The notes beneath the pieces were generated by a model. That model made no database searches, was not told the origin of the DNA, and was given only the letters and a program-made list of their open reading frames with translations. A stretch of DNA of 64,000 nucleotides, taken from the NCBI RefSeq assembly GCF_000003815.2, contig NC_049981.1, positions 9,391,673-9,455,672 of the forward strand, in the 5' to 3' direction. The number at the start of each line of letters is the position of its first letter. Position 1 is the first letter of the stretch. This document shows, piece after piece, positions 28,520 through 40,390 of this stretch. Made by a program: the position numbers and the translations under genes. The DNA is from Branchiostoma floridae. Taxonomy: Eukaryota > Chordata > Leptocardii > Amphioxiformes > Branchiostomatidae.

Positions 28520-28775
28520 TTTGATCCACTCACACCGGCTTTTCGATAAGTGTGGTGGGTTCTTAATGTGCCCGAGGTGTGACTCTGCTCAAACACAGGA
28601 CCTCCATTTTTTGTCCTGTCCAAGTAACTGAAGCTAGATACTCACTTACACCTTGTCAGTGTTGAGTGAGAAAATTCATGTGAACTGCCTTTCCCAAGGG
28701 CACGAGATTCGTAGCATGATTCGAACCAGGGACCTCTGCATTCGATGCCAAAAACTCTGCAGTTTCGCCACACTG
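28520..28775 (-). repeat. tRNA-derived SINE
   Basis: On the minus strand: B box GGTTCGAATC, then a body ending with GGGTTCTTAATGTGC and CACACTTATCGAAAAG in complement. The clearest full copy of the family. Confidence 0.6.
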
Positions 28776-29308
28776 TAAAAATGAATGAATCTACACTAAA
28801 CCTACAGAATATTTTAAAGGTCACTACAGAAATTAGGATTAATGTTGGTAACCTTTACTATAATGTGTATGCCACTGGTAATTGCACACTTACACTATTT
28901 CACTGATAATTCAACTAAGTGATTATAGTTAGATTGGACATGAGGAATATTTCACGTAACTAGATCAGGAAGGCTGATGCCAGTGGGACTTGTCTAGCAC
29001 TAATTTATCTTCATGTTGCAATGATAAGATTATCATATTAGAGCAGTAGACAACCTGGAAAAGATATTGTTATTTGATTATTATACATTTATTGAACCAT
29101 TTTTTGTCCCATTGTGAACTGTATGTTGTGAACTGTAATTCATTTATGAAGCTCCCTAAAATATGGAGAATGCCCCAGTACCCCCCTAGGATTGGCACAC
29201 CTTCCAGTGGTCCATGTGCTGAAATCCTTGTCAGATAAGGTCCCCCCCCCCCCCATATGAAATTTGCTGCCGCTGCCTCTGTATCTACCTGCTGTTTATG
29301 GAGTATAC

Positions 29309-29739
29309 TAATCTCTATGCAGATCCTACAATGGCATAAAATAGTACCAAACTGGCCAAGGAGTGTAGTCAGCCAAGAGGTGTCCATTTGCCATGTAGAA
29401 TCTGCCGCCAGTCGGCTAGAACAAAGGCTATTAACATCCAATTGTTTCCCAATCAAACTGTGCTTGCAGTGTAGGTGCTAATTGCCCTCCTTCCTGTTTG
29501 ATGCTAACTTCCAACTGGGACATGTGTTAGTCACTGAATTTGTCCCAGTGCAAGTTGCTCGTAAAATAATTAGCACATGGCAACAGGGAGGGGCAGCAAC
29601 ACCATTGTTGAATAGAAATGCTCCTCCCTGTTTCAGTGGAGGCAGATCTCCGGTACCCAAACACACTCCTAAGCCGGCTTCACTCCTCTGGTAGCTTTTG
29701 ATACTATCTTATGCTACCGTAGGATCTGCTTGGAGATTA
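29309..29739. mobile_element. MITE with 9-bp target duplication, copy B
   Basis: 431 bp, ends TAATCTC and GAGATTA, flanked by a perfect GGAGTATAC (29300-29308, 29740-29748). Right end GGATCTGCTTGGAGATTA matches copy A. The interior, including GTGTCCATTTGCC, is shared in reverse. Confidence 0.8.
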
Positions 29740-29937
29740 GGAGTATACCACACTGCTTTCAGGAAAAAAGGGGTGTCAGTGACTGTAGCACCTAAACACA
29801 CTGATAGGGGGCCCAAAATCGACAGGACCTCAGTGACTACCTGCCCGCCAAAACTCATATAAATCCGTCAAAGGGATCTTGAGTTATAGAACCAAAAACA
29901 GTATAACCATCAGAGATCTGGATAGACCAAGTCCTAA

Positions 29938-30306
29938 GGCCACACCAATTTAATTTCTTGGTTCACGGATTCGCTCGCTCCTATTTTTTGGGAAAAAAAA
30001 AATAAAAATAAAAATTACCATTCAGCAAATTTTCACCATTAATGAAACCGTTCACCAACTTTCTGGTGTAGCAAATTGGCCTTTATATTATAAGCTCCTT
30101 AAAGTGTGGGTACAGGTGCTGTTACTGTACAATAATAGTGTTTTTGTACTTTTTTCAAGCTAAAAACTTTTTTTCTTTATGTTTTGGATGAGCTGTTACC
30201 TTTACCCCAACCATTTTACAACTTTTATTTTTATTTTTATTTCGCCCTCTCGCTCCATATTTTTTATGAAAAAATCCGTGAACCAAGAAATTAAATTGGT
30301 GTGGCC
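29938..30306. mobile_element. PIF/Harbinger-type MITE, copy 2
   Basis: 369 bp, same ends, flanked by TAA (29935-29937, 30307-30309). Inserted in the opposite orientation to copies 1 and 3, judged by the asymmetric subterminal GGAGCGAGAGGGCG block. Confidence 0.85.
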
Positions 30307-31119
30307 TAAGTGACTTAGAAAAATTCACAATCCAATTGGAAGCCATGAATACTGTATTCCTAGTCTATTGAAAGTCAATCCAAGCACTCCTCACACAAAG
30401 ATAACTGTAATTAGGTACTCACAATCACTATTGTTCACAAGACAATAGTACAATAAAGATCAGTTCAATGCCTTTCTTTCTCTGTAACCCTTTCTATTGA
30501 AATGTAAAATTTGGCTGGAATATGTTTGTTCACTCCAGATAAAAAAATACCCCACTTGAAAAGAAGAAAAAAAGAAGCCACAATTGTGATAGACATAATC
30601 CTGGATGGGACTTTTCTATAAATAGCACAGGTGTGACCTAAAGGGCTTAAAATAACACCTGTCTTTTACTGCAGATATACAGGTAAGTGGTTTAAGTAGG
30701 TAAGCCATTCAAATTTTATCTCTAGATTCTCTGACATGTAGATACGTTATGTAGATATGCTAGATTCAAGAAGAAATTGAAGATTTCATACCTAGCTTGG
30801 TGAAATGTTTTTTTTTAAATTTCTTAATGCTATAGCGCTAGCTTTGCCATGTGTTATGATAATTGATAGTTGATTCTCAAAAAGCCAGGTGTCCAAATTA
30901 AGGTTATTGACCTCTCCAGACTGACCAGCTTTCTTTTGCTATACCACACTGCTTTCAGGAAGGGAGCGTCAGACTGTCATACTGCTAGGGGGGCCTCCAA
31001 ATTGCCATGTTTCTTTGGGACCTCAATAACTACCCACATACTATGACATAGCAAAATCGTTGTAAATCTTTCAAAGGGATCTTTATCTTAAGTTATAGCT
31101 GCAAACACACAGATGACCT

Positions 31120-31390
31120 TATCATATCTTTTCGATAAAAGTGATGGGTTCTTTAAAGTGCTCCAGGTATGACTCTCATACATCTAATCTGAAAGGATAT
31201 CGCTAAATACCAAAGCTAGTTACTCATATTCACTTGAGTCCAGTGACGAAATGTATTTGTACACCATTTGGGCCTGCTAGTGCAAGAGACTCTAACCAAG
31301 GAGGTTATATTCTTGCTCCAACCTAACATTTAAATCCCTAACATTTGAATTTTGGTCAACAAATCTAACCACAAGACTACCCTACCACTT
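31120..31390 (-). repeat. tRNA-derived SINE copy, diverged
   Basis: Contains TTTTCGATAAAAGTGATGGG and TTCTTTAAAGTGCTCCAGG in the reverse orientation of the 16717 copy. Confidence 0.5.
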
Positions 31391-31577
31391 CTTACCAAAT
31401 CCTAATTTCCCCAAAGATTTTTTTTGTCCTTACCCAAATTACTGGAACTGATGAGGATGATTGATGTGACACCTCACTGTCAGTGGGCTCGACAGCTGTC
31501 AATCAAATGTGATTGATGTCTTACTAATCTCAACCTGAGACACAGAGTCAGAGTAGATACAAGCTGTGTAATACAAG

Positions 31578-31807
31578 ACTGTAGATCCACTCACACTAGT
31601 AGAAAGGACCCCTACTTTTTTTCAATAAGTGTGGTGGGTTCTTTATTATTAGTTTATATGCTGGAGGTGTGGCTCTCTTCAAACACAGGACCTCCAGCTT
31701 ATCCGAGGGACGCCCCTAACGAAAGCTAGGTACTCATTTTTAACTGATTCTAGTGAGGAAATTTGTGAAAACAGAAAAGTGCATTTTCCAAGGGCATGAC
31801 ATTGTAG
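31578..31807 (-). repeat. tRNA-derived SINE copy
   Basis: Contains TTTCAATAAGTGTGGTGGG, TTCAAACACAGGACCTCCAG and TTTTCCAAGGGCATGACAT, the body of the same family, and ends where the next tandem array begins. Confidence 0.5.
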
Positions 31808-32440
31808 TTACCTGCATGTATGCAGGTATGGTTTTCACGGGCGTGGGAAAATTTGGAAGCTGGGGATTTAGGGCGCTGTATCTCGAGAACGGATGGTGCA
31901 AGCATGACGATTTTTGGTACGCGGGTTGGGGGTGGTGGCTGACACTCAGGTTTGATTTTGGGCCTCCTGGCGCTTGAACTTGACATTGCAGGTGGCATTT
32001 TTTGTGTTTTTGGGGCACTTTTGGCGCTGTGTGTCCGGAATGATACGCGCCATTGCGACGATTTTTGGTGCATGGGTGGGAAGTTGTTGCCTGTTGCCTA
32101 GGATTGACTTTGGGCCTTGTCACGTTTGAACTTGACGCGGCAGGTCGAATTTTGTGTTATTTCCGGAGCTATATCTTCTGAACGGTTGGTGCGGGCGCAA
32201 TGATATTTGGCACATGTGTTGGCGGTGGCTGAATAATTCTCAATTTTGATTTTGGCGCCCTTGGTGCGTGAACTTGACATTCCAGGTTACCTTTTGTGCG
32301 GGCACTGCGCGTGCGCTGTATCTCCGGAACGCAAGGTGCCATCGTGTTGCTATTTGTTACGTGGGTTGTTGCTGGTGTCCTGGTGGTCAGGTTAGATTTT
32401 GGGCCTCCTAGTGCTTGAACTTGATACTGTAGGTTGACCC
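31808..32440. repeat. ~148-bp degenerate tandem array
   Basis: Four units, judged by the shared block GATTTTGGGCCTCCTGGCGC then TTGAACTTGACAT at about 31953, 32104, 32250 and 32396. Each also has a variant of CTGTATCTCCGGAACG. GC-rich relative to its surroundings. The minus-strand ORFs here are repeat translations. Confidence 0.7.
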
Positions 32441-32798
32441 TGTTTTTGTGTGGTTGGGGCATCCCCCCAATATCTGCTTGGTTTGGTTGGGTTTGGGTTG
32501 ATTGATAGGTCTTTAAGCTTAGGTGTAGAATTGTCATCTGTTTTTGCACTGGCTTCTGCCACCTTCAATGTATCATGTTACTTTGTATCAACAGTGTTTC
32601 CAGCCAGATGAGTTCAGTTTGTACTAGTATCTGTTGCTGTTAGGTACAATTTGAGTTTGCTTCTTAGTCTTTGTGGTGTTTTGAGAGTTTAAAGTTCTGG
32701 TACAAGTTCCTTTACCCTGTTTGGCAATCAGAAGAAGATACAACTTTCTAAAGTGGAGGAGAAATGTATAGAGCTTGCAGTGTAAGAGAAAGGTATGT

Positions 32799-32821
32799 AT
32801 TATTATTATTATTATTATTAT
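32799..32821. repeat. (ATT)n microsatellite
   Basis: Eight or so TAT/ATT units. Confidence 0.9.
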
Positions 32822-33909
32822 CTTCCTGTGTTTCTTGTTGTTTCTTTGGGGATGCCATTTCCGTATTGTATGCAGGTAATTTGTAGTTTGGGGCTAGTCA
32901 TGGTCGCTTGATTTTTGGGCCTGCTTAATCTATAGTACATACATGGTTAAGTGGTAGAAGCTTTGTTCTATTTTAAATTTGGTATCGTTTGTTGCATTTT
33001 GTCACTTAGGTTTAGGTTTTAGTTGGATGGTTGAATAAAAATATCATATCACCCTGGGGACTAACTGTTGCTGCTGGATGGGGGCTACCACTATTCTATG
33101 TTGTCTATGGAACTACTGTAAAAACTTAATTGGTCAAATTATGCAAATAACCTTCCAGTGTCAAGTGTTATAGCACTCCAGAAATAAATCTTTAATGAAT
33201 ATCATTGCCACACTAAGGAGATTTAGCAGCTGCATTAGGTCAGTACATTGAAATAGGAAGATATCAGTACTGAATATATCATATGTGACAGAATAACTAC
33301 AAGGGCCATCTGAGACAAAAAAAGTTAGGAAAAGTCGTCTCAACAAATTCAAGGTACTGTGGTTGGTTACATGGTTAAGAAATCCAAAATAAGTAATGTT
33401 CATCCATGCCCAAACTTACACATTCCGAAAATGGAATTTCATACTTTTGCATGGTGCACATTTTCCAACCACGCAAACACGGACAAAAAGGGAAAAAAAT
33501 ACACAATAGGTCTACAGACACCCAATACATTTCATGCAGGCCTGAGGTCTACGAACTCTTGTTTCTTAGTGATTTAAACCTACAGTCAACAGCCCTAGAT
33601 GCAAGACCACATAGGAGCACTCGGGCCCCTAGCTGGTCTCAAGTAATGTACATGTGTCTTTGTTCTTGCTGTAACAAATCATAGGGCAAGACCACCTGCC
33701 CTGTGCCTTGCCCCCCTTCCTTTTGAATGGCATTGGCCCCAAACAGGGGAAAATTGTAGGTTATGTGTCATAATGGGGGTACACAGTCAAAGATTCCTCA
33801 CCTCTTTTGAGTCCTTTTGTGGAGGGTAAAGTTTGGGGACAGTCCTGTAATGTTTAAAGGTGAGGAGAGTATTTAGGGATGAGCCATGAATGCATATGGT
33901 GGGTCTTAT

Positions 33910-34992
33910 CATTACCTCCATGAAATGTCATGGAGGTTATATTTTACCCTGTGTTTGTCTGTGTGTCTGTGTGTCTGTCTGTCTGTCTGTGTGTAAACAA
34001 ATTAACTCAAGAACGGCTTGGTGGATTGGTTTCATACTTGGTGTGTTGGTAGGGTGTGATGAAAGCTGGAAATGATTAGATTTTGGTCCCCCTAGCGGCT
34101 TCCCTTGGTACTGCAGCGCAACTTCTGGGTTTGCTATCTCGTGTTCTGAGCAAGCTATGGTCACGATTTTTAAGTTTTAGATAGCTCTTGTGCTCAGAAA
34201 TAAGTGACATAAGTTTGGGCCCCCTAGCGTCTAGTTTTGGGAAAGCAGGGGTATTTTTGTCAAAAACTTCTGAAGACGATAACTCAAGAAGGGAACAACG
34301 GATTTTCATCATTTTTGGTATGTAGGTACCTTAGACAATGTTTTACAAGATAAAATACTAATTATGCAAAACAAGAGTACATTTGCATAATTAATGAGAA
34401 TATTCTATCATAGCATTTTTTCAATGTATCTCTTGTTCCAGACATGCTATGGTCTTGATATTTTGGTGGTAGATAGCTTTTGGTGTCATAAAAAAGTGGG
34501 GCAAGTTTCAGCTCCCTAACATTTAATTGTGGAACTGCATGGGTGTTTTTGTCAAGACACTCCAAAGAGGATAACTGCAGAAAGAAACGATGGATTGCCT
34601 GCATTTCAGGCATGCGGGTAGCTTAACCAAAGATGTTCATAATGATATACATGTTATGCAAATGAGGACTTAATTTGCATAATTAATGAGGAAATTCTAT
34701 AGTTCCATTGTTTTCAATAACTGGACCTCAATACATGTAACACATGTTAATTACGATAGGTGGAATATAAGCAGATACCAAATATGGTAATGAGGAACTT
34801 ATTTGCATAATTTGTGTAAAAATTGCAAAACCGCTTTATGATTAATAATGGGAATTTTATAACTGTGACATGTGTACGTTAGTCAATGATGAACAACACC
34901 ATGCATGAATTATGTTAATGTGTTAGTCAATTGCATGAAAGTTACGAAAGCTCTAAATTTTCATGGAGGTATGAGGTCGCCGAACTCTAGTT
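33910..34992 (+). repeat. ~1.1-kb dispersed amphioxus-type repeat
   Basis: Starts with a small hairpin (CCTCCATGAAATGTCATGGAGG) and a TGTC-rich tract, then TTAACTCAAGAACGGCTTGG, CCCCCTAGCGGC, GGTACTGCAGCGCAACTTCT, and ends TTTCATGGAGGTATGAGGTC GCCGAACTC. Fragments of the same recur at 2030-2690, 47990-48200, 53385-53440 and 62465-62720. No coding frame; class unknown. Confidence 0.55.
33955..33993. repeat. (TGTC)n-rich tract
   Basis: Short run of GTGTCTGTGTGTCTGTCTG within the dispersed repeat. Confidence 0.85.
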
Positions 34993-35305
34993 TAGAAATG
35001 TTTTTAAAAAATTAATGTGATTTGGCAATTTTAACACAGATCTGCTATTAAAATTGTTTTGTTATTTGCAAATCTTCTGATGAAATAATTTCTTTCAAGT
35101 ATTTGCCCTATATTAGATAAGGTCTGATTGTGGATGCCAAGAACTAAGGAATTACATTAGCCTGGCCTAATCCTTATAAACAGGATTTAAAGGATTAATC
35201 TCAACCTGTAACTGAACACCAGATTAGCTTTGTTCAAAATCCACAACAGTCAACAGATGACCATTTCAGGAAGTCACCGACAGATCAAAAAGCTTTTGTT
35301 ACTCA

Positions 35306-35674
35306 GGCCCAATCTATACACAGTTTTTACCGATATCGGTGGATGTGTCGGGAGGGATCTGGAACGCTGGCCGCGGGACACCCGTGGCGCTTGCAGTCAT
35401 AAACAGCTATATAGCCTAATGAGCCCACGTTGTATGCTAATGAGCCTTCCCGAAGTCGGGACACATCTACACGCGCGCGGAAGCTGTCGGGGACCCCTGC
35501 TAAGCTATCGGGGACCCCTGCTAAGCTTTCGTACGAATGGTCCGGACCTTTCGGGAGAAATTTTCCCGATATCGTAATGGCGATATAGCAGTTCCATCTA
35601 GACAATGAAAAAAAGCTGTCGGCGAATGGTTGTAGGCTCGCCGATATCGGGAAAAACTGTGTGTAGATCGTGCC
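35306..35674. mobile_element. 369-bp MITE, ends with ~34-bp inverted repeats
   Basis: Left end GGCCCAATCTATACACAG and right end complement GGCACGATCTACACACAG, both running to CCGATATCGG. Flanked by TCA (35303-35305, 35675-35677), so a Harbinger-like 3-bp duplication is possible though not TWA. GC-rich interior with repeated CGGGGACCCCTGCTAAGCT. Confidence 0.75.
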
Positions 35675-38600
35675 TCACTGAAATCTCTGTGATTTGGTTT
35701 ACTTTTCAACAGTGACAAACATGTATAGAGCATGCAAAAATAAGATTTGTGGTACAGTAAATTATTTTAAGGTTGTTGGGACTTTGCGGAAAAATTAGGC
35801 GTTCCTGGTTTTTAAGTTTTCTGTTGAAAAAAATACTGTATCATTACATGGTGGTCAGGACATATTGGCAAGGAAAACAAATATGTAGTACATATGCTAC
35901 CCTTGGGTGTAGTTGTAGATTTTTAAGTGACACCAGTGAGGTACATTTGATGCCAAATTTTGAGTATATTTGTAGTTGGTAAGTAATGTTATGATTAGTA
36001 GGCTACCACACTGGTATCATTTTCTGAACTTCTTGAATACAGGAACAAAACTTAATATTTGACTGTGTGTACCATGTTTTATTACATCAATTCAAATGTT
36101 CCCACATTTATGGTCTCTAATATTTAGAAAATTTAGGCATCTTGATTTTATTGCCTATTTTTTTCTCTTTCTGACACATAATATTTGGAGCTAACAGTCG
36201 ATGTCATCCATAAAAGTTACTTGCTGTGGCCTTAGTACAAAATGAGCAATGCCTTAGCAATGCTTAAGCCCCCCTCTACCTCCTATTGATCCCCTTCAGA
36301 CTTCCTGGCCCCACATCCAAGGTTTTCAATTTTCCGTTATTTCATGGCGAGCGAACCGATTTCCTCCGCTAGACCGGGAGTCCGCGTCTTCCCGGCACCA
36401 TGCCGACCGCTTTGATACCGAGACGGGCGTTTACACGGGGTCGCAGGTCTCTATGGGCCGATACTTTTGAACCTACAAGTTTAAGTTCAAAAACATCACC
36501 CTTGAACACAGTAGGTGGAAGAGTTGAGCCGCCAGATGTGTTTAAAGTATGGGAGGGTCAGCTGTTGCTATGGTGACAGGATGACCTTGAATATTAGATT
36601 ATAAGGGTTGAAAGGCTGCTGGGTAGTTGGGTTCAAGGTCAGTTGAATGATTATTAATGACCTTGCTGTCAACACAAGTTGAGGGATTTTCGTGTAGGTG
36701 TTGTTGTTTTTAATCTCCAAGCAGATATCCAGAGGTTTTAATTTCTTTGCAAGCCATTTACATTGTATCTAAAGTTATGTTAACGCTACTTACGTGTAGA
36801 TTACATAGGAATAAACAAAAACAATAAATCTGAGATCACAGAAAGACTGCTAAAGTATGTTTGAACATGCAATATTTTTATCTGTTGTGTAGTAACTATC
36901 ACAGACTGTTGGAGCTTAATGTTCTTGCAAAGCCTTTGTACAAATTGATTTAGGCAGTACTATTATTCCATAACTGTTTGTTAGATTTCCAGAAAGTATA
37001 AGAGTGAAAAAAAGCTTTGTAAAAAAGAAATGGTTACTTGCAACACTCTATCTCTGAATTACACAAGAAGTTGGAATTCTTCCAAATTTTGTGTTTGAAG
37101 GTCTTGTTCAACACTAATTTAGACAAACTTATTCACCATGAAGTTCTATATCTTAAGACATATTTGAGATACATTTGTGTTTGTGGCTTTTCTTTCATAC
37201 ATGTTATGTAAGCATGCTAAATACATTTAAATGTTTCTTCCATGTTCAACCAGTGTAGGAATTTTGTGAAACGGTTCAAAGGTTGAAACTGTTTGCTACT
37301 GCACTGGTGTCCTGTATCCAGGCAAGTTGAAACTCAGGTCAAGTTTGTGTACCTTCCCTCTGGCCCCTATACCACCCAGCACACCAGACAGATGCTCCCA
37401 CCATTCCCATGGAAATTCCCCAACCCCTTTCTTCTCTTTCTTTTCTCCCCCCTTTTCTTCAAGCGAAACGGAAGGAAGAAATTGCTGAATTCCATTTGGC
37501 GCAATTTTCCAGTCGGGGAGTTTTCCCGGGGAACAATGCCGGCATGCAAGTGGGCAGCGGATCCCTTTTCACAGAAATCCTGACCTCTTTGTTACCATGC
37601 AAAAATGTCAAAGCAAGGGGCCTTTTCCAGGGCCAGGAGGGGTTCTAACTTCGACTGTCTCGGAGGGAGTTTTGTCCACGTTTCGGGGCAAAGTTTTGGC
37701 AGACAAAACTTAGAGTTAGAACGTGTGTGTCGAACTTGTTTAAGCAGCAAGAGTTTGGGAGAATGGAGACAAGGCATTAAGGGTATCTCACAAGTAAGCT
37801 TAGAAGTTATTCTTTTGAATAGAGGTTTTAAGGCTTATTTTGAAAGGGGAATCTCTGTGAGGATATGCAGTGCTAGTCGCCTTTGTTAGGTTTTAAGACT
37901 TGGACTATGAGTCTAGTAGGCTGTTTTTGAATGGAGTTAAAGTCTGGTCAGTGAGTTTACAAATCTAAGTTGTAAAAGAACTTTTTATTAGTGATTGTCT
38001 GTTGTTATGAAGGAATAAGAATGGAGTAGATCTTTGCTTTTACACAATTTGTTAATGTTTGATGTTGTAAACAACTCAACAGTAACTCTTAAAATTGTAG
38101 CTATGGTAACAAAATAAAGTACTCAAGTTTTAACATTTTGTTATGATAAGCCATTTATAGCATGATTTTAAGTTTCAGAACCTTTCACTATTACCAGTAT
38201 TAGTATCACATACGGGTAGTCAAGCTTCAGAATAGATCTGCTAAATATTTGAGAAAGCATCCGTTGTCTTTTGTCAGTGACTGTTGAAAATCTCTTTTGA
38301 ATCTGTTCAATAGGGTTTTATAATATAATCATAAATACTGTAGAACAGTATCTAGATCTACTAGTAACCGAAGTTAGTACTTTGATTTGAACAGTATCTA
38401 AATGTAAGAGAATGGTGGGGAAGTTTGTAAGATTTACGTACAGGAAATGATTAATGAACTCTAAGATTGGACCAGTAAATACTTGAGTTTGTCCGTGTTA
38501 GACCCGTGTTTGAGAACACACAAAGTCGCGTTAGCCCGTACTGTCCGGGGATATTTGTGTCCGCCTGTCGTACCCTTTGAAACCTCGTAGAAAACATCCT

Positions 38601-40027
38601 GACGCTGTATTCCATGTAAACATGTTCTATCTGTAGCTGTCTGTGGAGTAAACATGGCTCAAGCTAGGCAAACCTAACACAGTTGATACAGTGTTAGAAG
38701 GAGGGACAAAGGAGCAAAAGGGAAATGATTATTGATTGTAGAAAGAGAAAGTGGTCTAGTAAATTGTTTTATTATCATTTGTGCAGAGCTTGCGATTCAT
38801 TTCCTGCAACCTACAAATTTAAGCACTCAGAAACAATTTTGTTGTTGGCAACAGCTACCGGTAATTGCAAACCTTTCTGAAATTCAAACTTTGAAATTTT
38901 AGTGACAGTGATAATGTAAATGTACAATACGTTTTTTCTTTTTTTTTCTGATATGTTACATACATGTGAATCATATGTAACTGTCAAGAATATGCAATTA
39001 CATCATGTAATCCTTCACGAATATCTAGATACACTATCTAGATGCACTGATAGTCAAAAATCAGATGCACAACTTCACTTTTGGGTGCACAACAGTGCAT
39101 ATGCACCCAGTATATCCAAGGATAAAGATTTTATTTTCATATTGGATGTTCTATGCAAGATTATGATTGTTGTTATGAAGTTGATAATGCAAATTTCATG
39201 TCTATGTCTGTCATAATTTTGCAGCAAATAAAATAAGATTTGTCTTCTTCTTTTCTGTCATACAGGAAAGTTTTAAAAACCTTTGACCTGGTGCTGCTGA
39301 CCAATGAGGAGGCAGAATGAAGACACACCTCCAGCTACATTGCTGCCAATTGGTCTGCTGTCGTGCTGATTGTTAAAGGTAGGTAATGCCAGAATATATG
39401 TGTATTTTATGGTACAGATGTTTTTTGGATGGCGGCTGTGTAGAAGAGCTCCCCCTAGTGACATAAATTGAAACTGCAGCAGTGAAAGCAAATTACCACT
39501 ATAGCTGCTACTGGTAAGCATGCAGTCTTTAGAAGACTTTTTGCTTGCCTAAAGAATTATACTGGACTTTGTCCAAACATGCTAGACAATTTTGACAAAA
39601 AATTACAATTAGATATGTCATGCATGGGTTACTTGTTAGGGATTTTAAGAGTTTAGTATATACATTTGCTATTGTTAAACTGGATATAAACCTACATATA
39701 TTTCATTGCTTTGTATAAAGGAGAGTCATGACTTTAAGGATCAACAGTGACCGATAATAGGTACTGCATGATAATTGGTACAGTTACATTACCCCTTGCT
39801 GTATCGCCTTAGGATATGGCATGTTTTTGTGGTATATGTAGTATAGCCTTCTTTTGTGAGGGCTTCACTTGAACCAATATACCAAAATTTATCATATGAG
39901 ATGCATATCAAGACCCTTATAAATTTCTCTCGCTGGTGTAGAAAGAGGTATTACATTAAGGAACTGTTTTTGTAAAACAGATTTCCTAAAGTTGTTATTC
40001 CTTTTAGTTGTTTTATTTTATCATTTA
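35675..40027. other. No gene seen
   Basis: No convincing exon. One lone end of the 9-bp-duplication MITE (AATCTCCAAGCAGATATCC, about 36711). At 39267-39375 a stretch has a plausible acceptor and a GTAGGT donor but a stop soon after its ATG-less frame. Confidence 0.4.
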
Positions 40028-40387
40028 GGCCACACCAATTTAATTTCTTGGTTCACGGATTTTTTCATAAAAAATATGGAGCGAGAGGGCGAAATAAAAA
40101 TAAAAATTGTAAAATGGTTGGGGTAAAGGTAACGACTAATCCGAAACATAAGAAAAAAAGTTTTCGGCTTGAAAAAAGTACAAAAACACTATTATTGTAC
40201 AGTAACAGCACCTGTACCCACACTTAAAGGAGCTTATAATGTAAAGGCCAATTTGCTACACCAGAAAGTTGGTGAATGGTTTCATTAATGGTGAAAATTT
40301 GCTGAGTGGTAATTTTTATTTTTATTTTTTTTTCCAAAAAATAAGAGCGAGCAAATCCGTGAACCAAGAAATTAAATTGGTGTGGCC
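40028..40387. mobile_element. PIF/Harbinger-type MITE, copy 3
   Basis: 360 bp, same ends, flanked by TTA (40025-40027, 40388-40390). Contains the interior segment missing from copy 1. Confidence 0.85.
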
Positions 40388-40390
40388 TTA

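Noticed and set aside
31740-32549. Several minus-strand ORFs of 60-127 aa
   Set aside because: Translations of the 148-bp degenerate repeat; no family resemblance.
39267-39375. Coding exon with TCATACAG acceptor and GTAGGT donor
   Set aside because: The frame KVLKTFDLVLLTNEEAE stops at once and has no phase-compatible partner; at best an untranslated exon.
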